46,532 nucleotides of DNA from Methylacidiphilum sp. Yel (GTDB lineage Bacteria; Verrucomicrobiota; Verrucomicrobiia; Methylacidiphilales; Methylacidiphilaceae): the NCBI RefSeq assembly GCF_004421185.1, contig NZ_LXQB01000003.1:1-46532 (forward strand), read 5' to 3'. The notes under the pieces were generated by a model. That model saw only the letters and a program-made list of their open reading frames with translations. It was not told the origin of the DNA and searched no databases. The number at the start of each line of letters is the position of its first letter. Within the stretch, counting starts at the first letter, position 1. This document shows, one piece after another, positions 1-9,603 of this stretch. Both the position numbers and the translations under genes were made by a program.

Positions 1-268
1 TTCAGACGGTTCAAGGCGGACTTGATAGCCTCCGTTGCACGCACACTCTAGCAGAAATCACAAGCCCGGAAGGCATATCCGGATGCTCAGTACGGTGTGT
101 CCAGTACGTCTCGTGATGCAATTTCACACCGTTCTTGCAACGCTTCTGTAAGCCAACAGCACAGACAGCGTTGAAACAATCAGTGTACTCAGGGAGTGTG
201 CGCAAGAGGATTTGAGCTGTTTGGTTGTAGGTTCTAGAAACAATCGGATTGTCCTCCTCATACTTCAC
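1..268 (-). pseudogene. TnpB (IS605 OrfB-type) N-terminal fragment, frameshifted and cut by the window edge
   Basis: Reading leftward from a GTG at 268, the product resembles the N-terminus of a TnpB family RNA-guided nuclease. It has the NQTAQILLRTLPEY and CFNAVCAVG segments, then KLHHETYW and PSGLVISARV, an order typical of this family. After ISARV the frame runs out near position 24, but the next frame continues as ATEAIKSALNRL, the expected family sequence, so a small indel around positions 35-45 broke the gene. The RuvC part would lie left of the window and cannot be judged. The GC content is higher than in the adjacent host genes. I am confident of the family but cannot exclude that the break is a sequencing error. 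Confidence 0.75.
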
Positions 269-405
269 ATACTATCCTATTTTGCGAAGCGAGAGTAGCG
301 CCGCTCCTCTCCATGCCTAAAGGAAGGGTCTTGCGCGACGCTGTTGGCAGATGAAAGCCTCTCTTTTGAAGAAAAGCTTTGGACTGAGTCCTTTTCCTAA
401 AAACT
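269..405. other. Probable left end of the TnpB element, no gene
   Basis: No coding sequence is visible between the TnpB fragment and the FMN-binding protein. The stretch contains a CCTTTAGG-centred segment followed (minus strand) by GGAGAGGAGCGGCGCTACTC. This resembles the left end of the element at 24477-24523, where a hairpin is followed by GGAGAGG and AGCGCCG. It is probably the left terminus of the insertion, with host sequence resuming near 380-400. Confidence 0.4.
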
Positions 406-999
406 TTAGCTTTCTTGGCTTCTAGCCTCCTCATTCGGTTTATGTACTAAAAAAGTATCGTCAAAAAATGGAGTTGGAATTCCATCGATACTTTTAGCGT
501 TTTTTTCTTTCCAGTACGTACGGAGGCCATTGTCTCCTTTTTTCCTTGCCCATTGGATAAGGTCCTTTCTATTTCCTTTAAATTGAAAAAGAGGAACACC
601 AAATCCACAGGAAGTGGTCACAAGATCAATATCGACTTGTATGATTTGTCTGGAGCCTGGAAAGGAAGGGAAAAGAATAAGAAATTCCCTCCACTGCTCT
701 TCCCATGGATGAATCACTCTTCCTTTGCCGTAAAGCCTCAAAATGAGAGGCTTACCTTCAAAAGAACAAAACATAAGGGTTATTCTCCCATCGGTGGCAA
801 GGTGAGCAGCAGTTTCGTTACCACTCCCAGTTAGGTTGAGCCAAAGAATCTTTTTAGGACTAATAATTCGAAGCGTATCTAATCCCTTGGGAGAAATGTT
901 AATTCGGCTAGAAGAGGTGGCTGTAGCTACAAAGAAAACTTTTTGGTTTACAATAAAATCTTTTAATTCGGCAGTGATTTCTTTGTAACTTTTACCCAT
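406..999 (-). CDS. Pyridoxamine 5'-phosphate oxidase-like FMN-binding protein
   Basis: This 197-residue protein belongs to the split-barrel flavin-binding superfamily of pyridoxamine 5'-phosphate oxidase. The N-terminal half carries the family pattern FFVATATSSSRINISPKG, then ILWLNLTGSGNETAAHL and ITLMFCSFEG, matching the strands that bind FMN phosphate. The C-terminal half, including VDIDLVTTSCGFGVPLF, resembles a subgroup often annotated only as a pyridoxamine oxidase family protein, so it need not act in vitamin B6 metabolism. It starts 12 bases after the kdpC stop and is probably co-transcribed with the potassium pump operon. No signal peptide or membrane segment is seen, so a cytoplasmic flavoprotein is expected. 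Its substrate is unknown. Confidence 0.8.
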   Translation of the reverse strand: MGKSYKEITAELKDFIVNQKVFFVATATSSSRINISPKGLDTLRIISPKKILWLNLTGSGNETAAHLATDGRITLMFCSFEGKPLILRLYGKGRVIHPWEEQWREFLILFPSFPGSRQIIQVDIDLVTTSCGFGVPLFQFKGNRKDLIQWARKKGDNGLRTYWKEKNAKSIDGIPTPFFDDTFLVHKPNEEARSQES

Positions 1000-1011
1000 A
1001 ATCCCTATACA

Positions 1012-1596
1012 TTATGGCAGAGGATATTCCTTGTCGAGCTCAAGGTTTAATTTTAGGACATTGACACTTTTTTCACCAAAAATATTAGCAAGAGGATTTT
1101 GAGTATTTTTCAAAATAAGATTCTCTATAGCTTTTAGATCCGCTTTTCTTGCTTTAGCTACTCTTGGAGCTTGCAGAAGAGCGTTTTTGAGGCTGATGTG
1201 CGGATCGAGCCCGCTTGCAGAGGCGCAGACTGCATCAGCAGGGATAAGATTTAAGGAGGCTATGCCATTTTCTTTTCTATAGTGAGTGGCTCTTTTTTTT
1301 ATCCTTTCAATAAAGTCTGAAGAAGAAGGAGCAAGGTTACTGCCTCCAGAGTTGAGTCCATCGTAGGTAGAAACAGAGGGCCTCGAATGAAAATATCTTG
1401 GAGAATCAAAATTCTGTCCTATGAGTAAGGAGCCACGGACATGGCCTTTCGAATCAATGATGAGGCTTCCTCCAGACTGATAAGGGAATAAGAGTTTTCC
1501 CAAAATATATACCGTAAAAGGGTAGATGCCAGAAAGAATAAGCAGCAACAGAAGTGTTAGTTTGACGGAGAGAACTAAGCTATGGAAGAGCTTCAT
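1012..1596 (-). CDS. kdpC: Potassium-transporting ATPase subunit KdpC
   Basis: KdpC is the single-span accessory subunit of the high-affinity potassium pump KdpFABC; it stabilises the complex and helps couple KdpA to KdpB. The 194-residue product has one N-terminal membrane helix (about residues 10-32) followed by a periplasmic domain. That domain contains the family signatures [22 protein letters not shown], and the conserved end region [15 protein letters not shown]. The length is normal for the family. It lies 9 bases after kdpB in the order kdpFABC and is followed by an FMN-binding gene. Confidence 0.97.
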   Translation of the reverse strand: MKLFHSLVLSVKLTLLLLLILSGIYPFTVYILGKLLFPYQSGGSLIIDSKGHVRGSLLIGQNFDSPRYFHSRPSVSTYDGLNSGGSNLAPSSSDFIERIKKRATHYRKENGIASLNLIPADAVCASASGLDPHISLKNALLQAPRVAKARKADLKAIENLILKNTQNPLANIFGEKSVNVLKLNLELDKEYPLP

Positions 1597-1605
1597 AAGT
1601 ATTCT

Positions 1606-3654
1606 TTAGACAAGGTGTAAAAAGAAGAGCAATTGGTCTATAAGTTTAATTCCTGCAAAGGGGGCTATTACTCCACCAAGGCCGTAAATTAAAATGTTTT
1701 TGATTAAAAGATTCTCTGCAGAAATTGTCTTTAGCTTCACTCCTTTCAGGGCTATAGGGATTAAGAGAATAATGATGAGGGCATTGAATATAACGGCACT
1801 AAGGATAGCACTTTCAGGAGTACGTAGCTGCATAATGTTCAGTGGGGATATTTCGGGAAAAGTGGACATGAGCATTGCAGGAATAATGGCAAAATATTTA
1901 GCCACATCATTGGCTATGCTAAAAGTGGTTAAGGCCCCACGAGTCACGAGAAGCTGTTTGCCAATCTCGACGATTTCTATCAGTTTTGTCGGATTACTAT
2001 CAAGATCAACCATATTGCCGGCTTCTCTAGCAGCTTGAGTCCCTGTGTTCATTGCAACCCCAACATCCGCTTGTGCCAATGCGGGGGCATCATTGGTGCC
2101 GTCTCCGGCCATGGCAACAAGGTGACCAAGAGCTTGTTCTTGGCGGATTCTATTTAGCTTTTGCTCAGGGGTAACCTGAGCCATGAAATCATCGACACCT
2201 GCTTCGGCAGCGATAGCCGCGGCAGTCAGCGGATTATCTCCTGTGATCATAATTGTCCTTATGCCCATTTTTCTTAGCCTTGCAAAACGTTCTCTAATCC
2301 CTCCTTTGACAATATCCTTTAGTTCAATCACACCAAGAACCTCTTTGCCTTCGACGACAACAAGAGGGGTGCCTCCATTTTTAGCGACCTTTTCTACTAT
2401 TTCTTTTACCGATTGGGGTATGCTCGCTCCCATTTCTTTCAAATATGCTTCGATTGCATCCATGGCCCCTTTTCGAATCCTTCTTTCGCAACAAGATCCA
2501 TCTGCAGAAAAAAAATCAACTCCACTCATTCGTGTTTTTGCACTAAAAGGGATAAATTTTGCTCGTGTATCAAGCACTTCTCTGCCTCTTAACCCATATT
2601 TTTCTTTGGCAAGAATGACAATCGATCTTCCTTCAGGAGTTTCATCAGCTAAGCTAGCAAGTTGAGCGGCATCAACCAGTCTATAGTGATCTATACCAGG
2701 GGCAGCTATAAATTCGGTTGCCATCCGATTTCCTAGGGTAATAGTCCCTGTTTTATCCAGCAAGAGAACATCGATATCTCCAGAAGCTTCGACAGCTCTT
2801 CCACTTGTGGCTATAACATTGAATTGCACTAATCTGTCAATGCCGGCAATCCCGATGGCACTTAATAAGCCGCCTATTGTGGTTGGAATCAGACAGATGG
2901 TCAAGCTCGTCAAAATAGGAATCGAAACTGGAGCCTGAGAATACTTTAAAAAGGGAACCAGAGTCAGGACCACTAATAAAAAAATGAAGGTTAAAGAGGC
3001 TAACAAGATGGTTAAGGCAATCTCATTAGGCGTTTTTTGCCTTTTGGCTCCTTCAACCATTTCGATCATCCTGTCAAGAAAAGTATTCCCAGACTCAGCA
3101 GTGATTTTTATGACAATCCGATCACTAATGACACGAGTCCCACCCGTAACAGCACTTCTATCGCCACCACTTTCCCGTATGACTGGAGCTGATTCCCCAG
3201 TGATCGCTGATTCATCTACCGTTGCTGCTCCTTCAACCACTTCTCCATCAGAGGGGATGGTGTCACCGGCAACGCATACTACTAGATCTCCTTTCTTTAA
3301 CTCACTGGCGTTGACAATGACTTCTTTTCCTTGGAGAAGTTTCTTTGCCATTGTCACAGTCCTGGTCTTCTTTAAACTTTCGGCTTGAGCCTTTCCCCTA
3401 CTTTCGGCAATTGCTTCTGCAAAATTGGCAAAAAGAACAGTAAACCAAAGCCAGAGACTAATCTGAAGGGTGAAGGAAAAAGATTCCGAAGAACGAATCA
3501 TTTCGATGGTAGTAATGAAGGCACCAATTTCGGTTACAAAAATAACGGGGTTTTTCCAAAGACTAAAAGGATTGAGTTTTATAAAGGCTTCTTTTATTGC
3601 AGATGCAATAAGAGCTAAGCTCCAAAAAGAAACAACATTCTTGGAGGGTTTCAT
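1606..3654 (-). CDS. kdpB: Potassium-transporting P-type ATPase KdpB
   Basis: KdpB is the ATP-hydrolysing subunit of the Kdp potassium pump, a class IA P-type ATPase in the inner membrane. The 682-residue protein shows the whole catalytic set: the TGES actuator loop (in ITGESAPV), the phosphorylated aspartate in [14 protein letters not shown] (about residue 300), the [14 protein letters not shown] segment, and the hinge motif [18 protein letters not shown]. Hydrophobic helices flank these domains, and [13 protein letters not shown] marks the central membrane helix region. The length is normal. It starts 4 bases after the kdpA stop, consistent with translational coupling. Confidence 0.98.
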   Translation of the reverse strand: MKPSKNVVSFWSLALIASAIKEAFIKLNPFSLWKNPVIFVTEIGAFITTIEMIRSSESFSFTLQISLWLWFTVLFANFAEAIAESRGKAQAESLKKTRTVTMAKKLLQGKEVIVNASELKKGDLVVCVAGDTIPSDGEVVEGAATVDESAITGESAPVIRESGGDRSAVTGGTRVISDRIVIKITAESGNTFLDRMIEMVEGAKRQKTPNEIALTILLASLTFIFLLVVLTLVPFLKYSQAPVSIPILTSLTICLIPTTIGGLLSAIGIAGIDRLVQFNVIATSGRAVEASGDIDVLLLDKTGTITLGNRMATEFIAAPGIDHYRLVDAAQLASLADETPEGRSIVILAKEKYGLRGREVLDTRAKFIPFSAKTRMSGVDFFSADGSCCERRIRKGAMDAIEAYLKEMGASIPQSVKEIVEKVAKNGGTPLVVVEGKEVLGVIELKDIVKGGIRERFARLRKMGIRTIMITGDNPLTAAAIAAEAGVDDFMAQVTPEQKLNRIRQEQALGHLVAMAGDGTNDAPALAQADVGVAMNTGTQAAREAGNMVDLDSNPTKLIEIVEIGKQLLVTRGALTTFSIANDVAKYFAIIPAMLMSTFPEISPLNIMQLRTPESAILSAVIFNALIIILLIPIALKGVKLKTISAENLLIKNILIYGLGGVIAPFAGIKLIDQLLFFLHLV

Positions 3655-3658
3655 AATT

Positions 3659-5377
3659 TTAGAACATTTTACCCCTAGCCATCATTAGATGCTCAAGGAT
3701 AGGTCCTAAGGTAAGAACTGGGAAAAAGCTAAGAGCTCCAAGCAGGAATATGGTTGCCCCAAGGATAAAAACAAAAAGGGCACCACTGGTCGGGAAAACC
3801 ATTTGGCTAATGTACCGTTTCTGACAAACAAGTGAGCCAGCAATGGCAAGCACAGGGATAATGACAAAAAAGCGACCAAAATACATAGCCAAAGCAAGGC
3901 AAATAGCATAGGGAATAGAGGTAGCGGATAATCCTCCAAAAGCGCTTCCATTGTTTTGGCTGGTAGAGGTAAAAGCATAAAGAATTTCAGTCAATCCATG
4001 TGGCCCATTGTTTCCTAGGGCTGCCCTCCCCCATGAAGAATATATAGCCATTGAGGACATGCCTAAGATTAAAATATACTGGATCATTAGAGCTAGCACC
4101 GCCATTTTGATCTCGTAGGCACCAATTCTCTTTCCCAAATAGCCCGGAGTTCGGCCTATCATCAGACCGAATAAAAACACCGAAAGAATGACGAAAAGCA
4201 GCATTCCATATAATCCAGAGCCCACTCCCCCAAAGATGATTTCTCCTAAGCTCATATTGAACAAAGGAATCATTCCTGAGAGGGGCAAAAAAGAGTCATG
4301 CATGGAGTTGACTGCTCCACAGGAAGCAGCGGTCGTGACGGCAGCAAAAAGTGTCGATTCAAATATTCCAAATCTCGTTTCTTTGCCTTCCATATTGGTT
4401 AATTGTTCAATGCCATAAGGTTTAAAAAACGGATTGCCTGCATGCTCTAACCAATAACAGCTAAGGCTAAGAACAAGAAAAAGAAGAACCATGGTTAGCC
4501 AAATTGACCAGCCGTGACGCAGTTTCTTACAACTTAATCCAAAGTAATAGGTTAACGCACTAGGGATGAGAAAAATAAGGAGCATTTCCATAAAATTGGA
4601 AAGGGGAGTTGGATTTTCATAGGGATGAGCGGAGTTGGCGTTAAAAAATCCTCCTCCATTAGTTCCAAGAAGTTTTATCGCTTCTTGGGAGGCGATAGGT
4701 CCCTGAGGTATAATGCAAGCTCCTTCATGAGCTTTGCTATCTAGTGGAAGATAGCGGATGTAGGCATGGAAATTTTGAGGGACTCCTTGTGACATTAGGA
4801 GTAAGGCACCAACAAGAGATAGAGGTAATAGAAGATAGTAAGTGATCCTTGTAAGATCTACCCAGCAATTTCCAATAGTTTTTACCTCTGTTCGAACAAT
4901 ACCCCGAACGAATGCGGCGGCGAGGGCAATGCCAGTAGCTGCCGAAGTAAAGTTATGGAAAGCAAGCCCAACCATTTGAGAAAAGTAGGAGACTTCTTTT
5001 TCAGGTATATAGGATTGCCAGTTGGTGTTTGTTCCAAAACTAATGGCCGTATTGAACGCTATGTGAGGGGCCATAGGTCCAATATGTTCAGGGTTAAGGG
5101 GGAGAACATGCTGCATTCTTAGCACAAAATAAGTCAACAACATGCCTACAAAATTAAAGAGTAAAAGGCCAATAGCGTATTCTATCCAATTTTGCTCTTT
5201 TGATTTATCGATCGAGCAAATTTTGTAAGTTAAATTTTCCAGTGGTTTGAAGATGGCATCAAAAATAGTTTTCCCTTCTGTATCCAGGACTCTATAAATA
5301 TGTATTCCCAAAGGTTTGTTTAGGACAGCAAGGATAGATATAAAAAGAGCAAGTTCTATCCAATCTGAAGCTCTCAT
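3659..5377 (-). CDS. kdpA: Potassium-transporting ATPase potassium-binding subunit KdpA
   Basis: KdpA is the channel-like subunit that selects and carries potassium in KdpFABC. The 572-residue protein is strongly hydrophobic with about ten membrane helices. It carries selectivity-filter-like repeats typical of KdpA, including [44 protein letters not shown], and [14 protein letters not shown]. The length agrees with the family. It follows kdpF by 13 bases and is followed immediately by kdpB. No KdpD/KdpE sensor-regulator pair is present nearby, so control must come from elsewhere or differ from the enterobacterial model. Confidence 0.98.
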   Translation of the reverse strand: MRASDWIELALFISILAVLNKPLGIHIYRVLDTEGKTIFDAIFKPLENLTYKICSIDKSKEQNWIEYAIGLLLFNFVGMLLTYFVLRMQHVLPLNPEHIGPMAPHIAFNTAISFGTNTNWQSYIPEKEVSYFSQMVGLAFHNFTSAATGIALAAAFVRGIVRTEVKTIGNCWVDLTRITYYLLLPLSLVGALLLMSQGVPQNFHAYIRYLPLDSKAHEGACIIPQGPIASQEAIKLLGTNGGGFFNANSAHPYENPTPLSNFMEMLLIFLIPSALTYYFGLSCKKLRHGWSIWLTMVLLFLVLSLSCYWLEHAGNPFFKPYGIEQLTNMEGKETRFGIFESTLFAAVTTAASCGAVNSMHDSFLPLSGMIPLFNMSLGEIIFGGVGSGLYGMLLFVILSVFLFGLMIGRTPGYLGKRIGAYEIKMAVLALMIQYILILGMSSMAIYSSWGRAALGNNGPHGLTEILYAFTSTSQNNGSAFGGLSATSIPYAICLALAMYFGRFFVIIPVLAIAGSLVCQKRYISQMVFPTSGALFVFILGATIFLLGALSFFPVLTLGPILEHLMMARGKMF

Positions 5378-5390
5378 TGTTTTGTAAAAT

Positions 5391-5471
5391 TTAAAATTTT
5401 TCAGGCCAGAGGATGACTATCAGCAGATAAACAAGCAGTAGGAGAGAGACTAAAAATAGAATAAAAAGCAT
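5391..5471 (-). CDS. kdpF: KdpF small membrane subunit of the potassium pump
   Basis: A 26-codon ORF between the upstream micro-ORF and kdpA encodes a single hydrophobic helix beginning MLFILFLVSLLLL and ending LWPEKF. KdpF proteins are about 25-30 residues long, consist of one membrane helix, and characteristically end in a short polar tail with P/A-E-x-F. They lie directly before kdpA and stabilise the complex. Position, size and the PEKF ending all fit. The gene is short enough to be missed by automatic annotation. Confidence 0.88.
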   Translation of the reverse strand: MLFILFLVSLLLLVYLLIVILWPEKF

Positions 5472-5490
5472 AGGCTAGATCCTTCACACT

Positions 5491-5574
5491 TCACACTTTA
5501 TCGCATGCTTTGCAGTAGAGCAGGCTGCAAAACATCAAACCAACAAAGAACAAAACATACATAGTGTCGATCAT
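5491..5574 (-). CDS. 27-aa membrane micropeptide at the head of the kdp operon
   Basis: An ORF of 27 codons starts at an ATG (5574) and stops with TGA 19 bases before kdpF. It encodes a single hydrophobic stretch, MYVLFFVGLMFCSLLYC, followed by a short charged tail KACDKV. From memory, short ORFs with a hydrophobic helix ending in an aromatic-x-x-x-CD-x-hydrophobic tail occur before kdpF/kdpA in other bacteria, but I cannot verify that here. Its location suggests an extra small Kdp subunit or an uncharacterised peptide of the pump. No clear Shine-Dalgarno sequence is visible. The function is not established. Confidence 0.6.
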   Translation of the reverse strand: MIDTMYVLFFVGLMFCSLLYCKACDKV

Positions 5575-5610
5575 CTTACAAAGGATATTATCTCTTCTTT
5601 TTTGTCTTCT

Positions 5611-5639
5611 ATAGTTAAATATAGTGTAGAAAATATCAA
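5611..5639 (-). promoter_or_regulatory. Possible kdp operon promoter
   Basis: On the minus strand a TTGATA box (5634-5639) is followed after 17 bases by AACTAT (5611-5616), about 36 bases before the first operon ATG. The -10 match is poor and the region is generally AT-rich, so this is only a candidate. No inverted repeat resembling a KdpE site or riboswitch core was recognised. Confidence 0.25.
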
Positions 5640-5662
5640 AATTTTATTAATCCTTGCATTTT

Positions 5663-7960
5663 TCATTTTAAAAGATCTTGAGGATCGACATCTATTCTAA
5701 TGTTTATACCCATTTCAGAATCTTTGCCAAAAATTAGCTTCTTTAGCTTTTGACTGATCTCCATGACTTTTTGACAGCGTATGAATAACTGATAATGATA
5801 TTTGCCTTTGATTTTGGCAATTGGGGCCTGTGTCGGTTCACTGATAAGAGCATTAGAATCTTTCAATGCATCTTTAATTTCTTTGGTGAAGGCTTCTGTC
5901 ATAAACTTGACTTTTTCTTCTGGATTCCCTATGAAGCGAATCAATATGGCTCTGCAGAAGGGGGGATAAAAAAGAGTTTTTCTAAATTCTAGTTCCTGAT
6001 CAACAAAACCAAGATAATCGTGGTGTCTTGCAAATTGGATGGCTGGATGGTAAGGGGTTCGTGTCTGTACAAAGACTTCTCCTTCTACAGAGCCCCTGCC
6101 TGAACGGCCTGAAACCTGTAAGAGTTGTTGGAAACTTTTCTCCGATGCTCGAAAATCAGGGAGATGTAAAAGACCATCTATGGAAACAATTCCAACAAGA
6201 CTGACATGAGGAAAGTCCAGGCCTTTTGCAACCATCTGAGTACCAACAAGAATATCAAATTGCCCTTCTCCAAAGGCCCTTAATGCTCTTTCCATTGCCC
6301 CCTTTTTTTTCATTGTATCTGAATCCATTCTTAAAACTCGAGCAGAGGAAAACAATTGTTGAATGGCTTCTTCTACTTTTTCTGTGCCGCTTCCCAAAAA
6401 TTTAAAAGCTCCTACTGCCCGACACATAGGACAGAAAGAAGGAACAGAAGCAGAATAATTGCATAGATGACAATTTAAAATCCCAAGGTTTTTATGAAAA
6501 CTTAGGGAAATCGAACAATTTGGACAGGGAAGGACATAACCGCAGTCTGAGCATTGCAATGAAGAGGAATAGCCCCTGTGATTTATATAAAGGATAATTT
6601 GCTCTTTTCTTTCCAGTCTTTTTTCTATGGCTTCTTTTAGTTCATCTGAGACCAATTCTTCAGGCTTTAGAAAAAAACCGGTGCCTTTCTTTTCTTGTTG
6701 TGAAAGCCTCCTTTTGCGTTTTCTTAGATCGACAATGCTGACAGAAGGGAGTTTTCTTTCTTCGACCCTTCTTTTAAGTTCTATCAGTTTATATTTACCG
6801 CTCATCGCATTATAGTACGATTCCAAGGAGGGAGTGGCCGAACCCAAAATAATAAGGGCTCCTTCAAGTCGAGCACGCATCACGGCAACGTCTCTGCCGT
6901 GGTAGCGCGGGCTTTCCTCTTGTTTGAATGAGCTTTCATGTTCTTCATCCACAATGATTAACCCTAGGGAGGGGAATGGAGCAAAAAGAGCCGACCTGGT
7001 GCCAACAAGAATATCAATCTTGCCTCGGAGTATATCATACCAAAGAGTTGCTTTTTCACTACGGGAAATGCGGCTATGCCAGCAACCAATAGAGGCTCCT
7101 TGTGCTGTAAATCTGGCTTTAATTCTCTCCAAGAGTTGTGGTGTTAAAGAAATTTCAGGGACTAAAAGAAGAACCTGTTTTTTTTGCTTTAAGCATTTTT
7201 CAATTGTCCGCATATAGACTTCTGTCTTCCCGCTACCAGTGACTCCAAAGAGAAGAATCGGTTGAGGAAGACCTTTATGCATTTCCTCTTCGATCAAGTG
7301 GACTGCATGGCTTTGTTCTTCTGTCAAGCATTTTGGAGGAGAAAGATTAGGAACAATAGGGAAATAGGTTTCGGCTTTTTTTTGGGAGAGTCCAACTATT
7401 AACCCTTTGCGCAAAAGATTTTTCCAGATGTTTCGAGAGATTCCAGTCTTTTTAGGAAGCTCAGAAAGCCAAGCAGGTTGCCATTTTTGGAGGAAATCCA
7501 AAGCCTCTTTTTCTTTTTTGGCTCTTTTTATTTTGCTTTGAATATAAAGAGGATCCAAATGCGCTGGCAGGGATAATAGAAGATCCTCTTTTGGTTTAAT
7601 AGTCGCTCTACTAATGGAATCAGGTAAGGCGGCTTGTAAAGCTGAAATCAACGGGCTACAGTAGTAGTCTGCAATCCACTTGCATAATTTGAGAATGTTT
7701 TGAGGAACTAATAATTCTTTATTTTCCCTGCAGAGAAGGGGTTTAAGCGTAGAGTTTTGTTTTTCAAGAATATCCACAACGATTCCCCTGCCAAATCCAT
7801 TCTTAAATGGAACGCGAACGTGAGTGCCTAAAACAATTTCTTTCTCCAGGGCTTCGGGAATAGCATAGTCTAGGAGAAAGTCTCTTTTGTTATCAAGAAG
7901 TACTCGAGCGATATGGAGAGAGGGAAGCGAAGGGGGTGGGAAAAAAAATTCCTGTTCCAT
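5663..7960 (-). CDS. priA: Primosomal protein N' (replication restart helicase PriA)
   Basis: PriA is the superfamily 2 DNA helicase that recognises stalled forks and reloads the replisome. From the ATG at 7960 the protein is 765 residues. It contains an N-terminal DNA-binding region (GTHVRVPFKNGFGRGIV), Walker A GVTGSGKTEVYMRT, the DEEH box in IIVDEEHESSFKQ, SATPSLES, and a zinc-binding cysteine cluster (CSDCGY, CPNCS, CHLCNY, CPMC). The helicase C motifs QMVAKGLDFPHV and QVSGRSGRG follow. The frame stays open to 8185, but those 75 extra residues read antisense-shifted IS200 tnpA sequence and an IS hairpin. The start at MEQEFFFPPP therefore fits far better. An insertion relic lies about 90 bases upstream. 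Confidence 0.95.
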   Translation of the reverse strand: MEQEFFFPPPSLPSLHIARVLLDNKRDFLLDYAIPEALEKEIVLGTHVRVPFKNGFGRGIVVDILEKQNSTLKPLLCRENKELLVPQNILKLCKWIADYYCSPLISALQAALPDSISRATIKPKEDLLLSLPAHLDPLYIQSKIKRAKKEKEALDFLQKWQPAWLSELPKKTGISRNIWKNLLRKGLIVGLSQKKAETYFPIVPNLSPPKCLTEEQSHAVHLIEEEMHKGLPQPILLFGVTGSGKTEVYMRTIEKCLKQKKQVLLLVPEISLTPQLLERIKARFTAQGASIGCWHSRISRSEKATLWYDILRGKIDILVGTRSALFAPFPSLGLIIVDEEHESSFKQEESPRYHGRDVAVMRARLEGALIILGSATPSLESYYNAMSGKYKLIELKRRVEERKLPSVSIVDLRKRKRRLSQQEKKGTGFFLKPEELVSDELKEAIEKRLERKEQIILYINHRGYSSSLQCSDCGYVLPCPNCSISLSFHKNLGILNCHLCNYSASVPSFCPMCRAVGAFKFLGSGTEKVEEAIQQLFSSARVLRMDSDTMKKKGAMERALRAFGEGQFDILVGTQMVAKGLDFPHVSLVGIVSIDGLLHLPDFRASEKSFQQLLQVSGRSGRGSVEGEVFVQTRTPYHPAIQFARHHDYLGFVDQELEFRKTLFYPPFCRAILIRFIGNPEEKVKFMTEAFTKEIKDALKDSNALISEPTQAPIAKIKGKYHYQLFIRCQKVMEISQKLKKLIFGKDSEMGINIRIDVDPQDLLK

Positions 7961-8016
7961 GTAGAGCCTTTTAAAAAATAAATTAAAGCTAGGCAGAGAA
8001 AAAAGAGAAATGATTT

Positions 8017-8036
8017 GATCTGAAAAGATCTGAAAA
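8017..8036. repeat. Two tandem copies of GATCTGAAAA
   Basis: The decamer GATCTGAAAA occurs twice back to back between the priA start and the insertion-element hairpin, within the likely priA leader. Two copies are too few to assign a role. It may be slippage. Confidence 0.6.
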
Positions 8037-8054
8037 AAAACGCGCTGCATACAA

Positions 8055-8074
8055 CCTCTTCCTTTAGGAAGAGG
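8055..8074. repeat. Left-end hairpin of the IS605-type element
   Basis: A perfect inverted repeat with arms CCTCTTCC and GGAAGAGG encloses a TTTA loop. It overlaps the end of the tnpA reading frame. Subterminal hairpins of this kind are recognised by Y1 transposase TnpA. The same 8-bp stem and TTTA loop design appears at 25789-25808. Confidence 0.85.
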
Positions 8075-8501
8075 ATAAGGCGCGGCATTCAGGTGTTCTC
8101 TGACTCTCGATAAACTGTTGGATAACAAGCAGAGGAGCGCCGCCACAGCTTCCGGCAAAATAACTTGGGGACCAGAGATGTCCACTTCATAGTTTTCGGC
8201 AAATTTGCGTATAGTTTTTCTTTTGGATCAGGCGGCTAGAGACGCCTTTCAGACTGTTCATCAGCGTGGAAATGGCCACTTTGGGGTGGATAGGTCACCA
8301 AAAGGTGCGCGAGGTCATCCTGAGGGTCAAATTCCAACAATTCAGCTTCGAAAGCTTTACAAACCGAGGCCATAATCTCGTGCAGCTCTTCCAAAATCTC
8401 TTTAGTGAAGACTCCGCGCCGATAATTAGTCACAAAGACCAATGTAGATGAAGATTATATACACAATGTCGACCTGTACGGATCTCGTTTGACTTTATCA
8501 T
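8064..8501 (-). pseudogene. tnpA: IS200/IS605 Y1 transposase TnpA, inactivated
   Basis: Reassembling three frame segments gives a recognisable TnpA of about 145 residues: NEIRTGRHCVYNLHLH, then LVFVTNYRRGVFTKEILEEL, then VSSRLIQKK and GHLWSPSYFAGSCGGAPL. Two single-base frameshifts are evident, near 8440 and in the YPP codon run near 8293. A TGA stop replaces the expected tryptophan codon before SGHLW. The metal-binding HUH motif, normally DHVHLL, reads DLAHLL, so one histidine is gone. The catalytic tyrosine expected in the QYIE-like helix is phenylalanine (QQFIESQ). Y1 transposases cut and join single-stranded DNA ends, and this copy cannot. The reading frame ends inside the element hairpin. 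Confidence 0.85.
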
Positions 8502-8524
8502 AGACCAAGTATTTCCTAAAAAAC

Positions 8525-9603
8525 ATGGAAATTCTCCAGTCCTTTCGATTCTGCTTGGAACCGACAACGGGACAATCCCAGTGCCTCACCCGTTACCAGG
8601 GATGTGCGCGGTTGGTTTGGAACAAAGCGCTGGCCTTGCAAAAGGGGCGGCTGGAGGCCGGGTCCCCTTTGCTCTCGTATGAGGAGCTTGCCCGGCTCCT
8701 GACACGGTGGAGACACAGCGAGGACTACGGGTTTTTGGCTCAGGTGCCCGTTCACTCTTTGCAATGGACGCTCAAGTTTCTGGATCGGGCAATCCGGACC
8801 GCGTTTGACAAGTCCAATCCGGCGCGGTTGCCGCCCTTCAAGAAAAAGAACCGGGACGAGGCCGGCCTGCGCTTTACGGACCCCAAACCGATCAAGCTCG
8901 ACCTGTCGACCAAGGACACAGACGGGCGGTGTGTCTTGCCGAAGGTTTTCCTGCCCAAGATCAGCTGGGTGAAGTTCCGCAAGTCCTGGCCCATCGATGG
9001 AACGATTCGGAATGCCACGGTAACATGGCAAGCCAGGCACTGGTACATCTCTTTTCAGAGGGCGGCATGAAAAGAAACTGGCTTGGGAAATACGGAAGCT
9101 GTCGCGGAAGAAACGGTTCTGGCGAAACTGGCAGAAACAGGAGGCCAGGATAGAACGGCTTCATGCGCATATTGCGAATGCCCGGCGGGATTTTTTTGCA
9201 CAAGACCTCCACGGCCATCAGCAAAACCCACGCGATGGTGTTTGTGGAGGATTTGATCCAGAACATGAGCCGGTCGGCCAAGGGGACGAGGGAGAATCCG
9301 GGGAAGAAGGTGCGGGCGAAGAGCGGGCTGAACAAAGCGATTCTGGACCAAGGGTGGTCAATGTTCCAGAAGTTTTTGGAGTACAAGCTCCATTGGTCGG
9401 GAGGCTGGCTGGGGACCGTACCGACCCCATAGACGAGCCAGACTTGTCCGGAGCCGGAATGTGGACATGTGAGTCAAGCGAATCGGCCGAGGCAAACGAC
9501 ATTCCGCTGCGAGAGGTGCAGGTATGAGGGCAATGCCGACTCAGTGGGAGCGATGAACATATTAAGGGCTGGACTGGCCCGGCTCGCCTGTTCTCCGGTG
9601 TAG
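8525..9603 (+). pseudogene. tnpB: TnpB (IS605 OrfB), frameshifted with RuvC-I deleted
   Basis: The first segment (8525-9070) reads as a TnpB N-terminus, with GCARLVWNKALALQ, LTRWRHSEDYGFL, and VPVHSLQWTLKFLDRA. It ends after HWYISFQ where the family continues into the RuvC-I strand with its catalytic aspartate. Instead the sequence jumps to KKLAWEIRKLSRKKRFW in another frame, so roughly 50-60 codons are missing. Further frame changes lead to TSTAISKTHAMVFVEDL (RuvC-II glutamate kept), SRSAKGTRENPGK, the zinc-finger region CGHVSQANR and CERCRYEGNADSVGAMN, and a stop at 9601-9603. TnpB is an RNA-guided DNA nuclease. This copy is clearly dead. Confidence 0.85.

Noticed and set aside
7961-8185. 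An N-terminal extension of PriA
   Set aside because: The bases coincide with tnpA and an insertion hairpin read in another phase, and PriA homology begins at MEQEFFF.
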